Below are positions 1 through 6,860 of a stretch of DNA of 15,256 nt, one piece after another. The translations under genes and the position numbers were made by a program. The stretch comes from JBAWAP01 sp049589355 (GTDB lineage Bacteria > Chloroflexota > Anaerolineae > VGOG01), in NCBI GenBank assembly GCA_049589355.1, contig JBAWAP010000414.1:1-15256 (forward strand). The letters are read 5' to 3'. A model generated the notes under the pieces. It searched no databases. It saw only the letters and a list, made by a program, of their open reading frames with translations, and was not told where the DNA came from. The stretch's first letter is position 1. Each line of letters starts with the position of its first letter.

Positions 1-1258
1 CCCCAAAGTGTGTCGCTGGCAGATGCGCCAGGATACGTGAACCGTCCGGCCCTTCCCACCAGAAGGTGTTATGAGGAAACTCGTTGGTATCGTTCCAGAT
101 CACCGGCTTGTTCGTGATTAAGAATCGAAAACCGGCCCGTTTGAGAATCTGAGGGATAAACCAGGCGATGCCGAATACATCCGGAAGCCAGCAAACAGAT
201 GACGTTGCTCCAAACTCTCGCCGCGCGAACTCCCGCCCGAATTGGAGTTGGCGCACAAACGATTCACCTGAAATCAAATTACAGTCTGGCTCAACGTACA
301 TCCCGCCGATGACTTCCCAGCGGCCCTCTTTTACGCGCTCTTTGATCCCATCATAAATTTCCGGATATAGACTTTTCAGATCTTCATAGAGCTTCATCTG
401 GCTTTGACAGAAAAGATAGTCCGGGAATTCACGCATCATGTTCAGCGCTGTAGAGTGCGTACGACCGATTTTCCTCAAAAATTCACTGTAATCCCACTGG
501 TACACAAAATCAAGGTGGCTATGACCTACCATGTTTAGACGGCCATGATGCTTGAATCGGCCGGAATTGTAAATATGGTCACGCACGTAAGACCGCGCTT
601 TCATCAAACTCGCTCTGAACTTCTCGCCATCCCCCTCGAAGTCAATCAGAGAAATAGCCTTTTTGAGCTCATCAAAAAGGAATGCGCGGACCTCGTTCCC
701 CGCCTGGGGGGTCATCACCATGTCATAAGCGCACTGGAGATCGAAATAGGTGTCCTCGACGTCGCGGTCCAGCACCGCCAACTCCGCCACGCTGAACTGG
801 TGGACAATCCTGAGAATTTCCATCTCGTTTACGGACTGTTCGATCTCTATCTGCAGCGTTTCACCGCCCTTCATCTGTTCAGACAGAAAAATCACCACGT
901 GTTTTGAGTCCAGCCCGGCCAGTTGTTTTCCATTGAGAGTTAGCAGCCCCTCCCCACCGGGTTTAAGATGCAATACACAGTACTTCCCATCAAAACTCTC
1001 TGGGACCTTTGCTTCACACCGGAAAAACGCAGTGCGGTTCTCACCTCCCCACTCATCCCCAATCTGGTATGGTCTCCATTGCTGATCGAGCCATTCGTAA
1101 TTCCCCGGTCGGTGATATATAGCTTCTCGTATGTTCCAGTCTTCCAGTTTTAGAGTCTCTGAGAACCGTGCTGTCTGTATCTTCTCAATCTGTACGCCCA
1201 TCCACTGTTGCGGTGTATAAGCGCTCCGCATCTTGTCTTTGATTCTGACTTGGTCCAT
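1..1258 (-). CDS. GH38 alpha-mannosidase, N-terminal 419 residues (cut by window edge)
   Basis: The frame is open from the ATG at 1258 to the left edge (419 codons); the rest lies outside. An AGGAG at 1270-1274 lies 11 nt before the ATG. Residues 1-160 form the beta-rich region that precedes the catalytic barrel in bacterial GH38. Catalytic-domain signatures follow: GHSHLD at 245-250 (HxD zinc ligands, H248 and D250 by family analogy), GGMYVEPDCNLISGESFVRQ at 318-337, and WLPDVFG at 357-363, whose D360 aligns with the family nucleophile. No signal peptide is visible, so it is probably cytoplasmic and trims alpha-mannosides after import. It follows two Opp-type permease genes on the same strand, suggesting that the importer delivers its substrate. 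Oddity: the family's usual AWLWP after the zinc site is replaced by VYQWD. The GH38 assignment is firm; exact linkage specificity is not readable. Confidence 0.9.
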   Translation of the reverse strand, partial: MDQVRIKDKMRSAYTPQQWMGVQIEKIQTARFSETLKLEDWNIREAIYHRPGNYEWLDQQWRPYQIGDEWGGENRTAFFRCEAKVPESFDGKYCVLHLKPGGEGLLTLNGKQLAGLDSKHVVIFLSEQMKGGETLQIEIEQSVNEMEILRIVHQFSVAELAVLDRDVEDTYFDLQCAYDMVMTPQAGNEVRAFLFDELKKAISLIDFEGDGEKFRASLMKARSYVRDHIYNSGRFKHHGRLNMVGHSHLDFVYQWDYSEFLRKIGRTHSTALNMMREFPDYLFCQSQMKLYEDLKSLYPEIYDGIKERVKEGRWEVIGGMYVEPDCNLISGESFVRQLQFGREFARREFGATSSVCWLPDVFGIAWFIPQILKRAGFRFLITNKPVIWNDTNEFPHNTFWWEGPDGSRILAHLPATHFG

Positions 1259-1326
1259 GTTGAGTCTATCTCCTGAGTCGAAAGTTTACCAACGCCCGAC
1301 AGGGGGACAAAAGGCTATCTGAAGGA

Positions 1327-1351
1327 TGGCCCTACCCTTCGGGTAGGGCCA
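1327..1351. repeat. Perfect 11-bp stem-loop, GGCCCTACC type
   Basis: TGGCCCTACCC at 1327-1337 pairs with GGGTAGGGCCA at 1341-1351 around a 3-nt loop. It lies in the 258-bp gap between the DppC-type permease and the mannosidase. No U-tract follows directly on either strand; on the minus strand a TTTT comes only about 14 nt later, so it is at best a poor terminator. Its CCCTAC/GTAGGG core resembles the larger palindrome next to it, so both may be pieces of one repeat family. Confidence 0.7.
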
Positions 1352-1355
1352 TAAA

Positions 1356-1460
1356 CCAATTGGGTGCATTCAAAATGGGTTGGTAGGGGCGGGTCTTGCA
1401 CCCGCCCAGGGCGACCGCAAGGGCTCGCCCCTACAACCGGATCTGAATACACCCAAACCA
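1356..1460. repeat. Compound palindromic repeat with GTAGGGGCG ends (MITE-like)
   Basis: GTAGGGGCG at 1383-1391 is the reverse complement of CGCCCCTAC at 1426-1434. Inside are two side-by-side hairpins: GGGCGGGT (1387-1394) with ACCCGCCC (1400-1407), and GGGCGACC (1409-1416) with the GG-x-TCGCCC stretch at 1422-1430. Outside, GGGTGCATTCA (1362-1372) is matched in inverted orientation by TGAATACACCC (1444-1454), so the palindrome reaches about 95-105 bp. I recall GTAGGGGC-type palindromes as multicopy intergenic elements in Chloroflexota and cyanobacteria. No ORF of its own; the short frames here are shadows. Confidence 0.75.
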
Positions 1461-1516
1461 ATTTGGGGGCTGCGAGGTGAAAGAGACTCTCTACTCTATC
1501 CTGGGACAACGGACCC

Positions 1517-2344
1517 TCACCCCTGCGAGCGAAGCCGGGGATTGCTCACCTCATCGAAGCCCAGATGGACCAGGTAGAGGGAGAGAAAGAGGAACATGAG
1601 GGCAAGAACCGAGGATAACCACCACCACCAGAGGTTCTGCAAAATGGCCCCGTAGCTGAGGGCCCAATAGATCATCATCCCCAGGGTCATCTCGCGCTGG
1701 GGACCCAGGCCCAGAAGCGACAGCCCTGCCTCTGCCAGAACCGCCGCCAGGAAGGCGTTGACGAAGTTGGCGCCCAGCCACTGCAGCATGTTGGGCATCA
1801 GCTCGCGGAAGATGATTTCCAGGCCAGACATGCCGGAGAGGCGAGCAACCTGGACAAAAGCCCGCTCCTTTAGACTCAGAACCTGGGCCCGGATCTGACG
1901 GGCGGGCCACGCCCAGGCAAAGGCTCCGATGATCAACGCCATGGTCTGGACCCTCACCCCCTTCACCAGGGAGGCGATCAGGATCAGAAAGAGCAGGGAG
2001 GGGACCGATAGGAAGACGTCTATCAAAACCCGCAAAAGGGTGTCCACAATCCCGCCAAAGTAGCCGCTGGCAAAGCCGATCAGCGCCCCCAGAAGGGTGC
2101 CCAGGGACGCCGCGATCAGGCCGACCAGCAGCGACTTGAGGATCGCCTCGCTCATCTGAATGGCGATGCTGCGCCCCAGCCCGTCGGTGCCAAGCGGCGC
2201 ACCGGTCCCTGGCGGTTGCTTGGGCAGAAAACTGCCGGTCCGGCGCAGGGTGGGATCGGTGAGCGCGTTGCTGATGATCGCCAGGGCTACCAGCATAAGG
2301 ATTATGATTATGCCGAGGAGGAACTTTTTGTTGCGCAAAAGCAC
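1517..2344 (-). CDS. Opp/Dpp-type ABC importer permease, DppC-like (importer 1)
   Basis: Inner-membrane permease of 275 residues, normal for DppC/OppC. The N-terminus LLRNKKFLLGIIIILMLVA is the usual basic stretch plus first helix. PLGTDGLGRSI near residue 50-60 matches the family's GTDxxGRD motif. The inner-membrane-component loop, with QVARLSGMSGLEIIFRELMP, contacts the ATPase, and AEAGLSLLGLG follows as in DppC. Start: GTG at 2344 with AGGAG at 2355-2359, spacing 10 nt; a longer overlapping frame starting at 2411 is a shadow. It lies 32 bp after the DppB-like gene and should form a heterodimer with it. The EAA glycine loop is present, but several usual residues differ (LSGMSG in place of ALGAS), as in sugar-type members. 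Confidence 0.93.
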   Translation of the reverse strand: MLLRNKKFLLGIIIILMLVALAIISNALTDPTLRRTGSFLPKQPPGTGAPLGTDGLGRSIAIQMSEAILKSLLVGLIAASLGTLLGALIGFASGYFGGIVDTLLRVLIDVFLSVPSLLFLILIASLVKGVRVQTMALIIGAFAWAWPARQIRAQVLSLKERAFVQVARLSGMSGLEIIFRELMPNMLQWLGANFVNAFLAAVLAEAGLSLLGLGPQREMTLGMMIYWALSYGAILQNLWWWWLSSVLALMFLFLSLYLVHLGFDEVSNPRLRSQG

Positions 2345-2376
2345 TTCGCCGTATCTCCTGATACCCCTGGTCTGAC

Positions 2377-3390
2377 CTATCCTCCGCCTGTCTGGCGAAT
2401 CCTGGGGTCAATCAAGGGATACGCCAGGTCAAGGATCAGGTTGACCGTGGCCACCGCGATGATCAGCAGCAGCACACTGCCCTGAATCACCGGGAAATCC
2501 ATACCCCTGATGGCATTGTAGATCAGCCAGCCGACCCCGGGGTAAGCAAAGATGACCTCGGTAATAAGTGCCCCTCCGACGACCTGCCCCAGGGAAAGGG
2601 CCAAACCGGTGGTCTGCGGCAGCAAGGCATTGCGAAAGGCGTAGCTCCAGAGGATCCGCCGGTCGGAGAGGCCCTTCGCCTCAGCCAGCAGGATATAGTC
2701 CTCGCCCTTCAGCGTGGTGATCAGGCTGCGCATGCTCAGGAACCACCAACCCAGGGACACCAAGACGATGCTCAAAGCAGGCAAGGCAGCGTGGTGCAAC
2801 ACATCCAGGGCGAACTCGAGGGAGAGCGCGGGTCGCAATCCCACGGAATATGCACCACCCGTGAGGGGGAAAAGCCGCCATTGGAAGGCGAACAGGAAGA
2901 GCAGGATAAGAGCCAAGATGTAATAGGGCGTGGCGTAGAGCACCAGGGCCACTGGCACCAACGCCTGGAAGAAGGGCGATTTCTTCCCGCGCCAACCTAC
3001 CACCGCGCCCACCAGCGAGCCCAGGACCCAACTGAAGATCGTCGTCAACGTCAGCAGACCGATGGTCCAGGGGAGCGCGGCCCGCAGCAGGTCGGTCACC
3101 TCGGACGGGAAGCTGCCAATAGAGTAACCCAGGTTGCCCCGCAGCAGCTCCCGCAGGAAGCTTAGGTACTGCTCCCACAGGCTCCTGTCGAAGCCAAAGA
3201 TGTGCTTGTACTGCTCGACCAACTGATCTGCGCCCAGCCGGCCTCCCACGGCGGCCAGTTTGACGAGGATCGCGGTCAGAGGACTGCCGGGCACCAGCCG
3301 TGGCACGAAGAAGACGACCGTGATGGAGACAAAAATGGTGATCGCCCAGAGCGCCAGGCGCCCCGCCAGATAACGCAGGTAAGCCAACAT
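2377..3390 (-). CDS. Opp/Dpp-type ABC importer permease, DppB-like (importer 1)
   Basis: 337-residue membrane permease. Features in order: an N-terminal amphipathic stretch and first helix (YLAGRLALWAITIFVSITV), the family motif FFVPRLVPGSPL at about 27-38, a long extracytoplasmic loop with GFDRSLWEQYLSFL and GNLGYSI, several hydrophobic helices, and the ATPase-contact EAA loop LLAEAKGLSDRRILWSYAFR near residue 235-255. The C-terminus LAYPLIDPRIR is typical of DppB. The ATG at 3390 has AAGGA 9 nt upstream and is preferred over an out-of-frame ATG at 3394. It lies 265 bp after the binding-protein gene; that gap holds strong hairpins, which would fit lower expression of the permeases than of the binding protein. 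Family firm, substrate inferred from neighbours. Confidence 0.95.
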   Translation of the reverse strand: MLAYLRYLAGRLALWAITIFVSITVVFFVPRLVPGSPLTAILVKLAAVGGRLGADQLVEQYKHIFGFDRSLWEQYLSFLRELLRGNLGYSIGSFPSEVTDLLRAALPWTIGLLTLTTIFSWVLGSLVGAVVGWRGKKSPFFQALVPVALVLYATPYYILALILLFLFAFQWRLFPLTGGAYSVGLRPALSLEFALDVLHHAALPALSIVLVSLGWWFLSMRSLITTLKGEDYILLAEAKGLSDRRILWSYAFRNALLPQTTGLALSLGQVVGGALITEVIFAYPGVGWLIYNAIRGMDFPVIQGSVLLLIIAVATVNLILDLAYPLIDPRIRQTGGG

Positions 3391-3411
3391 TCATCCTGTT
3401 CCTTCGAAGGA

Positions 3412-3487
3412 GGACGCAGACAAACGCAGAAAACGCCGCTTGAAAGCCTCTAAGAATACCTGCGCCGATCCGCGTTCATCTGCGTCC
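3412..3487. repeat. Inverted repeat of GGACGCAGA type
   Basis: GGACGCAGA at 3412-3420 is the exact inverse of TCTGCGTCC at 3479-3487, and the arms extend imperfectly (ACGCAGA against TCCGCGTT) to about 19 nt each. It sits just upstream of the minus-strand DppB-like gene. Degenerate repeats of the form GCGTTCATCTGCGTCC occur in many bacterial genomes (recollection). Confidence 0.65.
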
Positions 3488-3523
3488 CCTTAACCTTACC
3501 GACAGCGTAAGCGTTCAGTCCTA

Positions 3524-3637
3524 TGTCATTGCGAGCGTTTTTTGCGAAGCAATTCCCCTACCCCTTCCCTCCCCCGTACAACGGGGGAGGGTGAGGGAGG
3601 GGGTGATTACTTCGACGCTCCGCGCCTCGCAATGACA
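3524..3637. repeat. TGTCATTGCGAG palindromic element with a nested hairpin (MITE-like)
   Basis: TGTCATTGCGAG at 3524-3535 and CTCGCAATGACA at 3626-3637 are perfect 12-bp terminal inverted repeats. Imperfect pairing continues inward (GCGAAGCAATT against GATTACTTCGACGC). Nested at 3567-3591 is a second perfect hairpin, CCCTCCCCCGT/ACGGGGGAGGG with a 3-nt loop, of a C-rich type that also occurs as an independent repeat. The element starts 18 bp downstream of the binding-protein stop codon. In the minus-strand mRNA it would form a very stable stem between binding protein and permeases. No transposase is present. Confidence 0.8.
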
Positions 3638-3655
3638 CCTGAAACGGTTACCTGC

Positions 3656-5668
3656 TTACTTCGCACCGGTTGCCTTGATGCCGCCGACCCACTCGCCGGT
3701 CGTGGGCGACTGGTAGCCGTTGATCACCAGGTTGAAGGTGGCCCACCAGCACACCGGCATAATCCATGGGTTCTCAGCCGAGGGCCAGCCGGTCCAGTAG
3801 GTGCTGTTGGTCGGCACCAGGGCAGGCGCCTGGATCACCGGGATGACGGGCAGCTCGTCGAACCAGATGGCCATGGCCCGGTGGAACTGGTCCTTGACCT
3901 TGTCCACCTCAGTCGGGGTCGTGGCGGCCATCTCGTCTACGATGGCGTCGAACGCCGTGTTCTTGTAGCGGAAGGAGTTCCGCTCGTACCACGGCGCCGG
4001 CTGCCCCAGCGGGACGTAGTACTTGCTGTGGAACAGCTCCAGGTTGTCGAAGATGTAGCCGGGGCAGAAGGAGTGCAGCTTCAGGTCGTAGTCACCCGCC
4101 AGGATCACATTCGCGAGTACAGGATCTACCAAGGGCTGCACCTCGACGTCAATGCCGGCGGCCTTGAGCTGATCGGCGATGACGGCCGAGACCTTCATCT
4201 CCTCGGTGGAGTTGGAGTTGACCACGTAGCGCAGCTTGAGCTTCTTGCCATCGGCCGTGGTCCAGGCGCCGTCCGCGCCCTTCTTCAACCCGGCTGCGGT
4301 GAGCAGTGTTTCGGCCTTCTTCGCATCGGTGGCGTCAGCAGGATACTTGTCCCGCAGGTCCTTGATGGCGTCGAAGTAAGGCTTCATGCCGTCGTAGTAG
4401 GGCCAGATGCCCCAGGTCGGCACAGTCGTCCCCTCGTAGGCCAGATTCACCACTGCCTGGCGATCAATCAGGTAGGATAGCGCCCAGCGCACCTCCTTCT
4501 TGTCGAGCGGCGGCGTGGCGTTCTGCACCATCAGGGCGCGCGGGCAGGGGTCGAGCCAGGCGTAGGGCGCGTCCTTGTACCAGGCACTGACGTTCGGATT
4601 CCTCTTGGCCACCTCGTTGAGCGAGCCGAGGGTGAGAATGCCGATGAAGGGGAAGTCAATCTCGTTGGCCGCCAGCGCCAGCGCGACCGATGTCTCAGGG
4701 CCGAAGTACTGGAAGGTGACGGTCTTGGGCGCCGGCGTCACGCCGAAGACCTTGGTGCCCCACCAGTCGTTCCGGCGCTCGTAGATCAGCGCCGTCGCCG
4801 TGGCCTGCGACAGCTTGTAGGGCCCGGTGCCGATGGGCGGATTGTTCTTGAACTTCAGGGGGTCCTGCCCCTCCCAGATGTGCTTGGGCAGGATGTAGAT
4901 CGCGCCCCAGATGCCCACGGCAGGGAAGGCCTCGCGATTCTCGTGGTAACGAGGATTGGCGGCCTTGAGGTTGAACTTGACGTGGTAGTCGTCCACCTTC
5001 TCCACCGACTTGACCCACTTGCCGACTTCCGCGGCCCAGGCCATGGCCGGATTCTTCAGGAGGGTGTCGTAGGTGAAGATCACGTCTTCGGGCGTGAAGG
5101 GCTTGCCGTCGCTCCACATCACCCCCTTGCGCAAGGTGACGGTGACGCTGGTAAAGTCGTTGTTGTACTCGTACTTCTCAGCCAGCCAGGGGATGTACTC
5201 GCCGGTCTGCAGGTTGCTGTAGAAGAAGAACTCGTAGACGACCTGCTGCAGGCCTTGCCCCCACGCACTGGCCCACGTGTACATGTTGAAGTTCGTGGGA
5301 TCGGCGTTCCGGCCGTCCACGGCCACGACGAGGTTCTGCGCTCGGGCTGACACAGGGGGGGCCGCGACGTACTTTGCCGCTTCCTCAGCGCTGGGGATGA
5401 GGAGCTTCCAGCCGGGATGGATCAGGCTGGGGTTGTCAATCTTGGCGAAGCTAGAATCTGTGGCGTATCGGTCGTTGGTGGCGCCGACGATAGCCCAATA
5501 GGCCGGGCCGCTGCCCAGGTACTTCTCCGCCAGGGTCCAGAGGTTATCCCCTAGCTTGACCGTGTAGGTCATCTCCTCCTGGGCCGGCGGAGCAGCGTTG
5601 GCCGGTAATACGGTGGCGATCATTGCCACCAGGGCGAGGATCATGGCCCACTTTTTGTTGGTAAACAT
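3656..5668 (-). CDS. LysM-fused family-5 solute-binding protein of importer 1
   Basis: Extracytoplasmic binding protein, 670 residues, longer than the usual 500-600. Residues 1-25 are a Sec signal peptide ending ANA before APPAQ, with no lipobox cysteine. Residues about 34-92 are a LysM domain (TYTVKLGDNLWTLAEKYLG, then NPSLIHPGWKLLIP). After a short linker, the SBP_bac_5 fold covers about 112-640, with LRKGVMWSDGKPFTPEDVIF (179-198) and PPIGTGPYKL (277-286). Aromatic residues are frequent, as in the sugar-binding members of this family. LysM binds GlcNAc polymers such as peptidoglycan, so it may tether the protein to the wall in place of a lipid anchor. Start: ATG 5668 with AAGGAGG 5 nt upstream. 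It lies between the ATPase and permease genes; its own weak promoter is possible at 5716-5724. Confidence 0.92.
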   Translation of the reverse strand: MFTNKKWAMILALVAMIATVLPANAAPPAQEEMTYTVKLGDNLWTLAEKYLGSGPAYWAIVGATNDRYATDSSFAKIDNPSLIHPGWKLLIPSAEEAAKYVAAPPVSARAQNLVVAVDGRNADPTNFNMYTWASAWGQGLQQVVYEFFFYSNLQTGEYIPWLAEKYEYNNDFTSVTVTLRKGVMWSDGKPFTPEDVIFTYDTLLKNPAMAWAAEVGKWVKSVEKVDDYHVKFNLKAANPRYHENREAFPAVGIWGAIYILPKHIWEGQDPLKFKNNPPIGTGPYKLSQATATALIYERRNDWWGTKVFGVTPAPKTVTFQYFGPETSVALALAANEIDFPFIGILTLGSLNEVAKRNPNVSAWYKDAPYAWLDPCPRALMVQNATPPLDKKEVRWALSYLIDRQAVVNLAYEGTTVPTWGIWPYYDGMKPYFDAIKDLRDKYPADATDAKKAETLLTAAGLKKGADGAWTTADGKKLKLRYVVNSNSTEEMKVSAVIADQLKAAGIDVEVQPLVDPVLANVILAGDYDLKLHSFCPGYIFDNLELFHSKYYVPLGQPAPWYERNSFRYKNTAFDAIVDEMAATTPTEVDKVKDQFHRAMAIWFDELPVIPVIQAPALVPTNSTYWTGWPSAENPWIMPVCWWATFNLVINGYQSPTTGEWVGGIKATGAK

Positions 5669-5715
5669 TTTTTCCTCCTTGAAATTGTTTTTTAGATTAG
5701 GTACAGCCTGCGATC

Positions 5716-5724
5716 ATTATCCCA
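5716..5724 (-). promoter_or_regulatory. Possible extended -10 promoter for the LysM binding protein
   Basis: On the minus strand TGG-GATAAT fits an extended -10 element (TGn plus 5 of 6 of TATAAT). The hexamer 17 nt upstream is AAGCGG, not a -35. A start near 5709 would leave a leader of about 40 nt to the ATG at 5668. It would give the binding protein extra expression over the upstream ATPases. Confidence 0.35.
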
Positions 5725-5746
5725 CTACCTCTTCTGTCCCGCTTCC

Positions 5747-5758
5747 TCACCTCCTTTC
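5747..5758 (-). other. Orphan Shine-Dalgarno sequence with no start codon
   Basis: The minus strand reads GAAAGGAGGTGA, complementary over 12 nt to the usual 16S rRNA 3' tail. No ATG, GTG or TTG lies 5-12 nt downstream; the first ATG opens only a 6-codon frame. It lies in the 148-bp gap between the oppF-type gene and the binding protein, 79 nt before the latter's start. Confidence 0.6.
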
Positions 5759-5816
5759 AAGTGCCGGCATCGGTGTGCGTGGCATTATCAAGCATCCGCC
5801 CGGCTACCGCCGGCAA

Positions 5817-6860
5817 CTACCCCGCCTGTATTTCCGATGGCGTGGTCTTCCGGATAAACACCTTGTCCATTTCCTCACGTCGAATCGAAGCGTGATCTTG
5901 ATACAGATAGCAAGCTGCTGCCCGATGCTGGTTCGTTTGAAACAGGGGAGGCGCTTTCTCCAGGCACAAAGAGAAGGCCTGCGGGCAACGGTCTGCAAAT
6001 TTACAGCCCAGGCTATCGCCAGTCTGTTTTCCCAAGACGGATGTTGCGGCTTCGTCACTCCAGCGGCGGTTTGGGTCCGGCAGGGGGATCGAACCAATCA
6101 ACAATCTCGTATACGGATGCTGTGGCTGTCCGACCACCAGCTCGACGTCACCCGCCTCCGCGACAGAGCCACGGTAGAGCACAATGATGTTGCCACTGAT
6201 CTGATAGGCCGTGGTCAGGTCATGGGTGATGTAGATGAGGGAGATGCCGAACTCCTCGTTGAGTTGACGCAGGTTATCCAGGACGGTGGCCCGGAGGGAG
6301 GCGTCTATCATCGAAACAGGTTCATCGGCGATGATCAGCTTGGGCCTTAAGAGGAGCGCTCGTGCCACCATGACGCGCTGGCGCTGGCCCCCGCTCAACT
6401 GATGAGGGTAGCGTCCCAGGGTCTCCTCAGTGCGCAACCCTACGGCTTGCAACACCTCCTCGATCAGCGTCCGGCTCTCGTGCTTCGAGTTCGCCAGGCG
6501 AAACTTGGCGATAGGGGTTGTCAGGACGTGATCCACCGTGTAGAAGGGATTATACACTTCAAAGGGATCCTGGAAAATGATCTGCACATCTCGCCGGAAG
6601 GCGCGCCATTCTGGGCGTGACAACTGGCGGAGGTCTTTCCCCTGGTAAAGCATCTCTCCCTGCGTCGGTGACTCCAGGCCCAGGAGAAGGCGAGCCATAG
6701 TGGTCTTCCCACTCCCACTCTCTCCGACCACGCCGGTAATCGTCGGTTGTTCACCGCCGATGGAGAGCGAGAAATCTTCCAGGGCAACGGTGCGGTGCTT
6801 CTTGATCAGCCCTCCGCCGAAGATTTTGGTGACATGCCGAGCCTCAAGCAGAGCAGTCAT
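5817..6860 (-). CDS. Opp-type ABC importer ATPase, OppF/DppF-like
   Basis: 347-residue cytoplasmic ATPase that powers import. Visible: Walker A GESGSGKTT at 46-54, Q-loop Q97, signature LSGGQRQR at 155-162, Walker B and D-loop LIIADEPVSMIDAS at 175-188, and switch histidine H213. After PQHPYTRLLIGSIP comes the Opp-specific C-terminal extension with cysteines C286, C292, C299 and C317, matching the four-cysteine iron-sulfur pattern of this family. SMIDASLRAT and THDLTTAYQIS look like the subtype paired with sugar-importing Opp systems (recollection). It begins by ATGA overlap with the OppD-type gene (6857-6860), so translation is coupled. No other F-type ATPase exists in the window, so it may serve both importers. 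Confidence 0.95.
   Translation of the reverse strand: MTALLEARHVTKIFGGGLIKKHRTVALEDFSLSIGGEQPTITGVVGESGSGKTTMARLLLGLESPTQGEMLYQGKDLRQLSRPEWRAFRRDVQIIFQDPFEVYNPFYTVDHVLTTPIAKFRLANSKHESRTLIEEVLQAVGLRTEETLGRYPHQLSGGQRQRVMVARALLLRPKLIIADEPVSMIDASLRATVLDNLRQLNEEFGISLIYITHDLTTAYQISGNIIVLYRGSVAEAGDVELVVGQPQHPYTRLLIGSIPLPDPNRRWSDEAATSVLGKQTGDSLGCKFADRCPQAFSLCLEKAPPLFQTNQHRAAACYLYQDHASIRREEMDKVFIRKTTPSEIQAG

Noticed and set aside
545..907. Plus-strand frame of 120 codons over the mannosidase region
   Set aside because: It is antisense to a clear GH38 coding frame, has no recognisable motif, and no ribosome binding site supports it.
1327..1351. Rho-independent terminator after the DppC-like permease
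   Set aside because: The stem is strong, but no adjacent U-run follows on either strand, and the mannosidase lies on the same strand just downstream.
1551..2411. 286-codon minus-strand frame starting MTPGFARQAEDRSDQ
   Set aside because: It overlaps the DppC-like permease in another frame. Its proline/arginine/histidine-rich translation is typical of a shadow in GC-rich DNA.
3542..4480. 312-codon plus-strand frame opposite the LysM binding protein
   Set aside because: Valine/glycine/histidine-rich antisense shadow; it starts inside the TGTCATTGCGAG repeat and lacks family signatures.
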